DNA from: an uncultured Pelagibacteraceae bacterium
GTDB lineage: Bacteria; Pseudomonadota; Alphaproteobacteria; Pelagibacterales; Pelagibacteraceae
Length of the DNA stretch: 64,000 bases
Direction of reading: 5' to 3'
NCBI GenBank assembly: GCA_902555655.1
Contig: CACDSX010000001.1
Location: 1 to 64,000, forward strand
In this document: positions 1 to 8,936 of the stretch, one piece after another
How positions within the stretch are numbered: position 1 is the first letter of the stretch
Layout of the letters: the number at the start of each line of letters is the position of its first letter
Notes under the pieces: model-generated
What the model was told of the DNA's origin: nothing
Databases searched by the model: none
What the model saw: only the letters and a program-made list of their open reading frames with translations
Position numbers and translations under genes: made by a program

Positions 1-2
1 AT

Positions 3-260
3 AATCAAGTACACGTTGCCCACAATAATAAAATTGGTGATAATTGTATTATTGCCGGTCAAGTTGGTTTTGCTGGAAGTTCTACTTTGGGTAACAATGT
101 TATGATTGGAGGACAAGCTGGTGTTTCTGGTCATTTAAAAGTTGGAAACAATGTCCAAATTGGAGGTGGTAGTGGTGTTATAAAAGACATACCTGATAAC
201 ACTAAAGTTATGGGATACCCTGCAAAAAATTTAAGAGAATTTATAAAAGACAATAGATGA
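3..260 (+). CDS. lpxD: UDP-3-O-acylglucosamine N-acyltransferase LpxD, C-terminal part (5' end truncated by window)
   Basis: Open frame from position 3 reads NQVHVAHNNKIGDNCIIAGQVGFAGSSTLGNNVMIGGQAGVSGHLKVGNNVQIGGGSGVIKDIPDNTKVMGYPAKNLREF*, a left-handed beta-helix hexapeptide repeat of LpxD type, directly before lpxA. Confidence 0.88.
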   Translation, partial: NQVHVAHNNKIGDNCIIAGQVGFAGSSTLGNNVMIGGQAGVSGHLKVGNNVQIGGGSGVIKDIPDNTKVMGYPAKNLREFIKDNR

Positions 261-1033
261 TAGACAAAACTGCAATCGTAGACCCAAAAGCAAAATTAGA
301 AAAAAATGTTAAAGTAGGTCCTTATTGTGTAATAGGCCCTAATGTCGAGATTGGAGAAAACACTAATATCCAATCACATGTAAATATTTCTGGAAATGTT
401 AAGATTGGTAAAGGGAATAGGATATACCCCTTTGTATCTATTAACGAACCACAAGATTTAAAATATGCTGGAGAACCAACTAATCTGATAATTGGAGATA
501 ATAATAAGATCAGAGAATATGTAACAATAAATCCAGGAACAGTTGGTGGAGGTGGTAAAACAGTTATTGGAAATAATTGTTTATTTATGATTTCATCGCA
601 TATTGCTCATGATTGTCAGGTGGGGAACAATGTAATAATTGCAAATAATGTTCCATTGGGAGGGCATGCAATCATTGAAGATAATGTTGTTATAGGAGGT
701 AATTCTGCGGTTCAACAATTTACAAGAATCGGAAAAATGGCAATGATTGGTGGGATGACAGGTGTATTACATGATGTAATTCCTTATGGATTGTCAACGG
801 GAAATAGAAATTCATTACAAGGATTAAACTTGATAGGTTTAAGAAGAGCCAAGTTTGAAAACAAGGATATTTTAGGCTTAAGTGAAGCTTATAAGGAGAT
901 TTTTGCCACAAAGAATATCAATGAAAATATAATTAAATTGAATGGTTCTTTTCAAGAAAATCCATTAGTTAAGAATGTAATTGACTTTATAACAAAAGAT
1001 AAAAAAAGATCTATTTGCACACCATTTTCGTAA
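257..1033 (+). CDS. lpxA: acyl-ACP--UDP-N-acetylglucosamine O-acyltransferase LpxA
   Basis: Hexapeptide repeats, NEPQDLKYAGEPTNLIIGDNNKIREYVTINPGT motif; followed by lpxI-lpxB. Confidence 0.96.
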   Translation: MIDKTAIVDPKAKLEKNVKVGPYCVIGPNVEIGENTNIQSHVNISGNVKIGKGNRIYPFVSINEPQDLKYAGEPTNLIIGDNNKIREYVTINPGTVGGGGKTVIGNNCLFMISSHIAHDCQVGNNVIIANNVPLGGHAIIEDNVVIGGNSAVQQFTRIGKMAMIGGMTGVLHDVIPYGLSTGNRNSLQGLNLIGLRRAKFENKDILGLSEAYKEIFATKNINENIIKLNGSFQENPLVKNVIDFITKDKKRSICTPFS

Positions 1034-1034
1034 A

Positions 1035-1829
1035 ATGATAGGATTAATTTTTGGTGATACTGATTTTCCGAAGGAAATTCTTAAAACTGTAAAAAAAAGA
1101 AAAATAAGATATTTGATAATTGATTTGTCAAAATCAAAGAAATTTAAACAAGATAGAAAATCTTATTTAGTTTCTATAGGTCAATTTGGTAAAATCATTA
1201 ATATTCTTAAGGAAAATAACTGTAAAAAAGTCTTATTTGCAGGAAAGGTAAATAAACCAAACTTTTCTAAATTGAAATTAGACTTCAAAGGCATTTATTA
1301 TATTCCAAGAATTATCAAAGCGTCAAAGCTTGGTGATGCAGCAATACTTAAAGAAATCATTAAGATATTGGTCCAATACAAGATCAAAACTGAAAATTCA
1401 CTTAAATTTAATCCTGAACTTTCATTAAAAAAAGGAAATTACTCCAAATTTAAACCAAACAAAAAAGACCAATTAGATATTAAAAAAGCAATTAAAACTT
1501 TAAATATTTTAAGAGAATATAATTTTAGCCAAGGAGTTGTAGTAAGAAATAAAAAAGTTGTTTCTATAGAAGGTAAAGGTGGAACTAAAAAAATGCTTGA
1601 AAAAAGCAGAAGTAAAAAATTTAGAAATCATGGAGTTTTAGTTAAGTTTCCAAAAAAGAAACAAGATTTAAGAGTTGATTTACCTACTATTGGATTAAAT
1701 ACTTTTAAACAATGTAAAGCTACTGGATTAAAAGGAATTGTTGTTAAAAATAGACAACATATTTTTTTAGATAAAAACAAATGTATTAAATTTGCCAATA
1801 AAAATGGGATGTTTATCTTAGTAAAATGA
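1035..1829 (+). CDS. lpxI: UDP-2,3-diacylglucosamine pyrophosphatase LpxI family
   Basis: C-terminal LpxI-like motif GVLVKFPKKKQDLRVDLPTIGLNT; located between lpxA and lpxB. Confidence 0.88.
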   Translation: MIGLIFGDTDFPKEILKTVKKRKIRYLIIDLSKSKKFKQDRKSYLVSIGQFGKIINILKENNCKKVLFAGKVNKPNFSKLKLDFKGIYYIPRIIKASKLGDAAILKEIIKILVQYKIKTENSLKFNPELSLKKGNYSKFKPNKKDQLDIKKAIKTLNILREYNFSQGVVVRNKKVVSIEGKGGTKKMLEKSRSKKFRNHGVLVKFPKKKQDLRVDLPTIGLNTFKQCKATGLKGIVVKNRQHIFLDKNKCIKFANKNGMFILVK

Positions 1830-2962
1830 AAAAGATTTTTATATTAACCGGTGAACCCTCTGGAGATAAACTTGCCTCTAAAGTTATATCTAAACTAAAA
1901 AAAAATAATCCAAATATTGAGTATTCTTGTGTTGGTGGAACACATTTAAATTCATTAGGAATAAAATCTATTTTTAATCTTAAAGAAATTACCTACATTG
2001 GCTTTACAAGTGTTTTTTTAAATATTTTTAAAATAAAAAATAAAATAAATAAAACTGTAGAGGAGATAATAAAATTTAACCCAGACATTTTGTTTAGTGT
2101 AGATAGTCCTGATTTCACGTTAAGAGTTGCTGAAAAAGTTAAAAAATTAAATAGTGGGATCAAAACGATTCATTATGTAGCGCCACAAGTATGGGTGTGG
2201 AGAGAGGGTAGAGTAAAAAAGTTTAAAAAATTTTTAGATCATATTTTATTATTATTTTATTTTGAAAAAAAATATTTTGATAAAGAAAATATTCCAAATA
2301 CTTTTGTTGGACATCCATTATTAGAGTATGAAACTAAAGATAAGATAGATCTTTCTAGCATTATATCAAATGATAAAAAAATTATTTCTCTTTTTTCTGG
2401 TAGCAGGTCATCCGAAGTAAATTTACTTTTACCTATTTTGATAGATTTTATAAACTTAATGAATACTAAATTTGATAATTTCACTTTTGTATTTCATGCC
2501 ACCGATGAGAATAAAGATTTAATAAATAAAAAAATTAATAACCTAAGTTTAAAAAATGCTGAAGTTATTTCTGATGAAAATACAAAAAAACAAATACTAA
2601 ATAAATCTATTTTTGCAATTTCTAAATCTGGAACAGTTTCTCTTGAAATATGTAATGCAAAAGTTCCCTCTATAATTATCTATAAAATGAATTTTTTGAA
2701 TTTTTTAATAGTTAGAATACTCGTAAAAATCAAATTTGCTAACATCATTAACATCATTAACAACAAAGAGATAATTCCTGAGTTAATACAAAAAGAATGT
2801 AATGCTAAAGAGATTTATAATTCTGTTGTTTATTTTTTAAAAAATCCAGAATTAATGAAAAAACAAATTAATGATTGTGAGGAAACTTTAACAAAAATTA
2901 GATCAAAAACTTCATCTTCAGATGAAGCTTCTTCTGTATTAAGCAAGTTTCTTATTAGTTAA
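1826..2962 (+). CDS. lpxB: lipid-A-disaccharide synthase LpxB
   Basis: N-terminus ILTGEPSGDKLA, HYVAPQVWVWREGRVKK motif. Confidence 0.95.
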   Translation: MKKIFILTGEPSGDKLASKVISKLKKNNPNIEYSCVGGTHLNSLGIKSIFNLKEITYIGFTSVFLNIFKIKNKINKTVEEIIKFNPDILFSVDSPDFTLRVAEKVKKLNSGIKTIHYVAPQVWVWREGRVKKFKKFLDHILLLFYFEKKYFDKENIPNTFVGHPLLEYETKDKIDLSSIISNDKKIISLFSGSRSSEVNLLLPILIDFINLMNTKFDNFTFVFHATDENKDLINKKINNLSLKNAEVISDENTKKQILNKSIFAISKSGTVSLEICNAKVPSIIIYKMNFLNFLIVRILVKIKFANIINIINNKEIIPELIQKECNAKEIYNSVVYFLKNPELMKKQINDCEETLTKIRSKTSSSDEASSVLSKFLIS

Positions 2963-4339
2963 TCTTTTTGTTACTTCTTCTTTTCCAAGAGAAATAATTA
3001 TATCATATATTCCTGGTCCAAATTTCGAACCTGTTAAAGCTATTCTTAAAGGCTGCCCAACTCCTTTAAAATTGGTATCATTTGATTTAATCAATTCGTT
3101 AACTATTGGCTCTAATGTTACTTTGCTTAGTTTATCAACGTTGCTAAATTTAGCACTGAAATCTAATATGACTTTTTTGGCCTTATCATCAATTAACTTA
3201 ATATCATCTTGATTAAAACTAACCTCATCTACCATTATGTATTGACCATTATTAAATATATCTTCCAGGGTTTTAGCTTTATTTTTAAGGAAGATTAGTG
3301 ATTTTTTTATCTTATCTTTCTTTTCTGATTTAATTTCACTTTTATATAATTTGCAATATTCGATTAGCTGATCAAATAAATTATTTTCATCGATATTCTT
3401 AATATAGTGCTCATTCATTGATAAAATTCTACTCATATCTAGTTTTGAAGGAGATTTGCCAATACCTTCGAGATTAAAATACTTAATACTTTCATCTAGA
3501 GTAAAAATTTCTTTATCTTTATAAGACCATCCTAATCTAAGAAGATAATTTCTTAGCGCATCTGGCATGATGCCAATTTTTGAGTAATCATCTAACGTAG
3601 ATGCCTTATCTCTCTTTGATAATTTTTTTCCTTCAATTGTGTGAATTAAAGGTATATGTGCAAAAGAAGGCAACTCCCATTTCATTGCTTGATAAATTTG
3701 TATTTGTTTGAAGGTATTTATTTTATGGTCATCACCTCTAATTATGTGTGTCATATTCATTTGATGATCATCAACCGAAGCTGATAAGTTATATGTTGGT
3801 GTGCCATCATTTCTTAAAATAATAAAATCCTCAATAGTATTATTATCTATTTCAACATCACCTTGTACCAAATCTTTTAATACAGATGTTCCATCAATTT
3901 TACTTTTAAATCTAATTACTGGCTTGATATCTTTAGGAGCTTCAGTTTCTTTTTTGTCTCTCCATTTTCTATCGTAAATATAAGGAATTTTTTTTTGTCT
4001 TGATCTTTTTTTTTGTTCTTCTATTTCTTCACTTGAACAATAACATCTATATGCATGACCATTTTTGAGTAATTCATTTGCAACTTTAATATGATCTTCA
4101 ATTTTTTTTGATTGCATATATTCATCTCCATCATAGTTAATACCAATCCATTTAAGAGATTCAATTATTTGATCTTTATATTCATCTCTTGATCTCTCTT
4201 TATCTGTATCTTCTACTCTTAAATAGAATTCACCTTTTTGGCTTTTAGAATATAACCAATTAAATAAAGCTGTTCTTACACCACCAATATGTAAAGGTCC
4301 AGTAGGAGATGGAGCAAATCTTGTTGCTACTTTTTTCAT
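2939..4339 (-). CDS. gltX: glutamyl-tRNA synthetase
   Basis: RFAPSPTGPLHIGGVRTALFNWLYS (HIGH) and KLSKRDKA (KMSKS-like) class I motifs. Confidence 0.97.
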   Translation of the reverse strand: MKKVATRFAPSPTGPLHIGGVRTALFNWLYSKSQKGEFYLRVEDTDKERSRDEYKDQIIESLKWIGINYDGDEYMQSKKIEDHIKVANELLKNGHAYRCYCSSEEIEEQKKRSRQKKIPYIYDRKWRDKKETEAPKDIKPVIRFKSKIDGTSVLKDLVQGDVEIDNNTIEDFIILRNDGTPTYNLSASVDDHQMNMTHIIRGDDHKINTFKQIQIYQAMKWELPSFAHIPLIHTIEGKKLSKRDKASTLDDYSKIGIMPDALRNYLLRLGWSYKDKEIFTLDESIKYFNLEGIGKSPSKLDMSRILSMNEHYIKNIDENNLFDQLIEYCKLYKSEIKSEKKDKIKKSLIFLKNKAKTLEDIFNNGQYIMVDEVSFNQDDIKLIDDKAKKVILDFSAKFSNVDKLSKVTLEPIVNELIKSNDTNFKGVGQPLRIALTGSKFGPGIYDIIISLGKEEVTKRLTNKKLA

Positions 4340-4361
4340 TGAAAATGTTTAGACTATTTTA

Positions 4362-5039
4362 CTAGAAGTTTCTATATAAAGATACTAATACGCCCTGAAC
4401 TTTTACTCTATCTGGACCAAAAATTTTAGTTTCATAGTTTTTATTTGCACTTTCGAGTGCTACAACTTTACCTTTTTTTCTAATTCTTTTTAGCATAGCT
4501 TCATGTTCATCAATTAATGCAACAACTATTTTTCCATTATCAGCCGTATCGGTTCTCTTAATGATAACAGTATCACCTTCGTTAATTCCGGCTTCAATCA
4601 TTGAATCTCCCTGAACTTTAAGACCAAAATAATCACCATTTTTTTCTAGGTTGTTCGGTAATGGAATTCTTGAAACCTCATTTTGAATAGCTTCTACAGG
4701 TGTTCCTGCAGCTATTTTTCCTAAAACAGGCACTTCTATATCTTCAGACATAGGTTTTTCTTCATCTAAACCACCTTTGATAACACTAGGTGAAAAACTG
4801 TTATAAATATCATTTGCTGAAGCTGTTTCTGGTAATTTTATAACTTCTAACGCTCTTGCTTTATGAGCAAGTCTTTTAATAAACCCTCTTTCCTCTAATG
4901 CACTAATTAATCTATGAATTCCTGATTTAGATTTTAGATTTAGAGATTCCTTCATTTCCTCATAAGACGGAGATACACCTGAGCTTCTCAACTTCTTGTT
5001 GATAAATAAAAGCAGGTTTTTTTGTTTTTTTGTTAGCAT
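4362..5039 (-). CDS. lexA: LexA SOS repressor
   Basis: N-terminal HTH plus VPVLGKIAAGTPVEA and GDSMIEAGINEGDTVIIKR (Ser/Lys peptidase) motifs. Confidence 0.97.
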   Translation of the reverse strand: MLTKKQKNLLLFINKKLRSSGVSPSYEEMKESLNLKSKSGIHRLISALEERGFIKRLAHKARALEVIKLPETASANDIYNSFSPSVIKGGLDEEKPMSEDIEVPVLGKIAAGTPVEAIQNEVSRIPLPNNLEKNGDYFGLKVQGDSMIEAGINEGDTVIIKRTDTADNGKIVVALIDEHEAMLKRIRKKGKVVALESANKNYETKIFGPDRVKVQGVLVSLYRNF

Positions 5040-5063
5040 AAGAACAAATATCGTACAAAATCT

Positions 5064-5078
5064 GTTCTACAAAAGTTC
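5064..5078 (-). promoter_or_regulatory. LexA (SOS) box, alphaproteobacterial type GTTC-N7-GTTC
   Basis: Sequence GTTCTACAAAAGTTC on the + strand (GAACTTTTGTAGAAC on the coding strand of lexA), 25 bp upstream of the lexA start codon. Confidence 0.85.
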
Positions 5079-5127
5079 TCTACAATTCACAATAGTAAAA
5101 AAGCCTTTAAAATAGAGGGTTATTCAA

Positions 5128-5919
5128 CTAAAGAACTGAAAAAATAGAATTATTATCTAAATCTTTCAAAAGTGATTCACCAATTAAAAAAGTTTTAATA
5201 GATGTTTTGTTTGAGAGTTTCAACAGTTCATCTTTTGTTTTAATTCCACTCTCAGAAATCAATGGACCTGAGTGATTTATTAAAACATTATAAATATCGT
5301 AAGTTGTATTTATATCAGTTTTTAAAGTTTTAAGGTTTCTATTATTTATTCCTATCAAAGCATTTTTAAATCTCAAGGCACTTTTTGCTTCTTCAACAGT
5401 ATGAACCTCAACAATTACCGACATGTTTAAGTTAAGTGCTTCGTTGTATAAATCATCAGCAAGTTTATCACTAACACCAGCTAATATAATTAATATTGCA
5501 TCAGCTCCGTAACTTTTTGCTAAAGGTACTTGAAATTTATCTACAAAAAAGTCTTTACATAAAATTGGTAAATTAACTTTTTGTTTAATCTTGCTTATAT
5601 GTATCAGGTTTCCTAAAAAAAAATCTTCCTCAGTCAAAACTGATAAACAAGTAGCCTTATTAGTATTATATATATTAGCTATTTTAACAGGATCATAATC
5701 TTTGATAATAACACCTGCTGAAGGGCTAGCTTTTTTGATTTCAGCAATAACTGAATATTTGTCATCTTTTACATTATTTTCAATTTTTTCTTTAAAATTA
5801 ATAAATGTTTTATTTGTATTAATTAATTCATCTAATGATTCAAGTGAAATATTTTTTTTTAAATTTACTATTTTTTCAATTTTCTTATTAATTATTTTTT
5901 TAAGAACATTTTCAGCCAT
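5128..5919 (-). CDS. trpC: indole-3-glycerol phosphate synthase
   Basis: VIAEIKKASPSAGVI, ILCKDFFVDKFQV, IGINNRNLKTL, ISESGI motifs; trp gene cluster. Confidence 0.97.
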   Translation of the reverse strand: MAENVLKKIINKKIEKIVNLKKNISLESLDELINTNKTFINFKEKIENNVKDDKYSVIAEIKKASPSAGVIIKDYDPVKIANIYNTNKATCLSVLTEEDFFLGNLIHISKIKQKVNLPILCKDFFVDKFQVPLAKSYGADAILIILAGVSDKLADDLYNEALNLNMSVIVEVHTVEEAKSALRFKNALIGINNRNLKTLKTDINTTYDIYNVLINHSGPLISESGIKTKDELLKLSNKTSIKTFLIGESLLKDLDNNSIFSVL

Positions 5920-6904
5920 TTTGAATTTTTTCTAAATGTTTAACAACTTTATTTGATAAAATATGTTCTCTTGAATTATTATAAGCATCAGTAAAATTTT
6001 GATGAGTTTCATTTACTATTAATCCTGCAGCAGCGTTTAAGCAGACAGCTTTTGAAAAATCATTATCTTCACCTTTAAATATATTAATCATTTTATTTGC
6101 ATTAAATTTTGCATCATCACCAACAAGATTATCAAATTTATCTGCATTTATATTTAATTCTTTTGGGTCAATAATAATTTCAGAAATTTTTTTATCTTTT
6201 AATTGAATAACATTTGTTTTAGCATAAGGTGAAATTTCATCTAAACCATCATCACTATTTACAATCCATGCAAATTTAATATCTAAATTATTTAAAGCAT
6301 TTGCAAATATCTTTAAAAGTTTTTTATCAAAAACGCCAACCACTTGTCTCTTTACTAAAGCAGGACTACTTAATGGTCCAATCATATTAAATATCGTTCT
6401 TTTTCCAATCTTTTTCCTAGTGGGTCCAACAAATCTCATTGCACTATGATAATTTGGCGCAAACATAAAACCAAAATTATTTTTATTAATTTGATCCTCA
6501 ATTTCATTTGGTTCCAGATTTATTTTGATATTTAAAGCTTCCAAAACATCACCCGATCCACACTTAGAAGATACAGCTTTATTCCCATGCTTTGCTACCT
6601 TAACATCCATACTTGCAAGCAGTAACGCAGATGCTGTAGATATATTAAGTGTATTCATTCCATCCCCACCTGTTCCACATGTATCTACACAATTTTCCAC
6701 ATTTACTCTTTTAGACTTATTTCTAAGAACAAATACTCCACCTGCTATTTCGTCTGAAGCCTCACCTTTAGCTGATAAAAGTGTCAAAAAATCAAATATT
6801 TCTTGTTCTTCAGCTTTTCCATCCATTAATAATCCAAAAGCTAATTTACTTTCTTCGAATGATAAATTTTCTTTGTTTTTAATTTTTTCTATGAATTGTT
6901 TCAT
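5912..6904 (-). CDS. trpD: anthranilate phosphoribosyltransferase
   Basis: VDTCGTGGDGMNTLNISTASALL motif; trp cluster. Confidence 0.97.
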   Translation of the reverse strand: MKQFIEKIKNKENLSFEESKLAFGLLMDGKAEEQEIFDFLTLLSAKGEASDEIAGGVFVLRNKSKRVNVENCVDTCGTGGDGMNTLNISTASALLLASMDVKVAKHGNKAVSSKCGSGDVLEALNIKINLEPNEIEDQINKNNFGFMFAPNYHSAMRFVGPTRKKIGKRTIFNMIGPLSSPALVKRQVVGVFDKKLLKIFANALNNLDIKFAWIVNSDDGLDEISPYAKTNVIQLKDKKISEIIIDPKELNINADKFDNLVGDDAKFNANKMINIFKGEDNDFSKAVCLNAAAGLIVNETHQNFTDAYNNSREHILSNKVVKHLEKIQNG

Positions 6905-6909
6905 TAATC

Positions 6910-7479
6910 TTAAATTCTTATAAAGTTTTTTAAAATTTTAATACCTAACTTGGTTTTAATGCTTTCAGGGTGAAATTGCACTCCATGAACATGGTATTTT
7001 TTGTGTCTGACACCCATTATTAGACCATCTTTAGTTTCGGCAGTAATTTCTAGATCTTTGGATAGTGATTTCTTATCAATAATTAAGCTGTGATAACGGG
7101 TTGCATCAAAAGCTTTGGGAAGATTCTTCAATATACCAGTTTTTTTTGACATTATTTTACTTGTTTTTCCGTGCATCAATTTTTTTGTCTGAATAATTCT
7201 AGAACCAAATACCTGTCCTATTATCTGATGACCCAAACAAACCCCAAGTATAGGTATTTTTTTATATAAAGATTTTACAATTTTGAGACAATTACCAGAT
7301 TGATTAGGATTACCTGGTCCTGGTGAGATTACTATTTTTTTATATTTTCTTTTTACAATTTCTTTTGAAGAAATTTGATCATTTCTAATTACATCTACGT
7401 TAACTTTTAACGATGACAAATAGTGGTATAGATTAAATGTAAAACTATCGTAATTATCAATTAAAATTATTTTTTTCAT
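6910..7479 (-). CDS. trpG: anthranilate synthase component II (glutamine amidotransferase)
   Basis: DNYDSFTFNLYHYL, ISPGPGNP, ILGVCLGHQ, HGVQFHPES motifs. Confidence 0.97.
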   Translation of the reverse strand: MKKIILIDNYDSFTFNLYHYLSSLKVNVDVIRNDQISSKEIVKRKYKKIVISPGPGNPNQSGNCLKIVKSLYKKIPILGVCLGHQIIGQVFGSRIIQTKKLMHGKTSKIMSKKTGILKNLPKAFDATRYHSLIIDKKSLSKDLEITAETKDGLIMGVRHKKYHVHGVQFHPESIKTKLGIKILKNFIRI

Positions 7480-8936
7480 TTTAATGCATTTATTAAGGCT
7501 TTAGCTTTATTGACTGTTTCTTCATATTCCTTGATTGGTTTACTATCCGCAACTATTCCTGCACCAGCTTGGACATAAAATCTATTATTTTTGGCAACTG
7601 CAGTTCTCAAAGCAATACAGGTATCAAATTCACCATTTGCTGAGAAATATCCTATCCCACCTGCATAAACTTTTCTTTTATTTATTTCTAGTTCATCAAT
7701 TATTTCCATAGCTCTTATTTTAGGTGCACCTGAAACAGTCCCAGCTGGAAAACCTGCTAATAACGATTTAAATTTAGAAAATTTATTATTATATTTCCCA
7801 ACGACATTAGAAACTATATGCATTACATGAGAATATTTTTCAATTATAAAACTTTCAGTTACTTTTACTGAATTAATTTTTGAAACTTTTCCAGCATCAT
7901 TTCTTCCTAAGTCCAAAAGCATTAAATGTTCTGAAAGTTCTTTTTTGTCATTAAGTAAATCTTTTTCATAGAAATTGTCTTCTTTAGAATTTTTACCTCG
8001 TGGTCTAGTTCCAGCTATTGGCCTTACTGTTATATTGTTATCTCGTAATCTAACAAGAATTTCAGGGCTAGCTCCAATTATTTGAAAGTCACTAAAATTA
8101 AAGAAAAACATAAAAGGAGAGGGATTTGTAACTCTAAGTTTTTTGTAAATCTCAATTGGTTTCTTAGTGAGTTTTGCTTCAAATCTTTGACTCAGAACAA
8201 CTTGAAAAATATCACCCAATTGGATGTATTTTTTTGCTTTTTTAACCATATTAATAAATCTATTTTTAGATGTATTTGATTTCACTTTTATGTTTTTAGA
8301 TTTAAGATTAATAGTATTATTTAGACTCTTTATCGATGATTGAATTTGTAATTTGTAAAGATCTGATTTAATTTCCTCATATCTAGTTTTGTAATTTCTT
8401 ATTGTTTCATCTTTAAAAATATTGTTAATGAAGAATATTTCTTTTTTTAAATTATCATGGATCACCAAAGTTCTTGGACGAAGAAGTCTCACATCTGGTA
8501 ATTTTAAGTCATTTTTACAATTATTGGGAATTTTTTCTATATATCTAATAGCATCATAAGAAAAAAAACCTGATATTAAAGAGCAAATTTTTGGTAAGTT
8601 CTTAGGAGTTTCAAATTTGAATTCCTCAATAATTTTTTCAATTAGTTTTTCTGGTTTTTCTTTGAGTATAATTTTTTTTCCATCTTTAATTTGATAGGAA
8701 TTTTTATTGTTAAACTCCCAAATTTTGTCAGGATTTTTTCCAAAAATAGTATATCTACCTTTAATTTTCCCTTTTTCAACTGACTCAAAAATAAAACTAT
8801 TTTTCTCAATTAAAAAATTGTCAATTAAATTTAATATATCATTATCATTATTAACTTTTTTTGATGTATATATTATTTGATTTTGTTTGCTTCTATGTCG
8901 AAACTTGAATTCTTTGAAGCTTCGATTAATTATCAT
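7476..8936 (-). CDS. trpE: anthranilate synthase component I
   Basis: Chorismate-binding motifs GDIFQVVLSQRF, RPIAGTRPRG, LLDLGRNDAGKV, FPAGTVSGAPKIRAMEII. Confidence 0.97.
   Translation of the reverse strand: MIINRSFKEFKFRHRSKQNQIIYTSKKVNNDNDILNLIDNFLIEKNSFIFESVEKGKIKGRYTIFGKNPDKIWEFNNKNSYQIKDGKKIILKEKPEKLIEKIIEEFKFETPKNLPKICSLISGFFSYDAIRYIEKIPNNCKNDLKLPDVRLLRPRTLVIHDNLKKEIFFINNIFKDETIRNYKTRYEEIKSDLYKLQIQSSIKSLNNTINLKSKNIKVKSNTSKNRFINMVKKAKKYIQLGDIFQVVLSQRFEAKLTKKPIEIYKKLRVTNPSPFMFFFNFSDFQIIGASPEILVRLRDNNITVRPIAGTRPRGKNSKEDNFYEKDLLNDKKELSEHLMLLDLGRNDAGKVSKINSVKVTESFIIEKYSHVMHIVSNVVGKYNNKFSKFKSLLAGFPAGTVSGAPKIRAMEIIDELEINKRKVYAGGIGYFSANGEFDTCIALRTAVAKNNRFYVQAGAGIVADSKPIKEYEETVNKAKALINALK

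Noticed and set aside
6525-6923. 132-aa ORF antisense to trpD
   Set aside because: Lies over the conserved trpD 5' region; low-complexity shadow translation.
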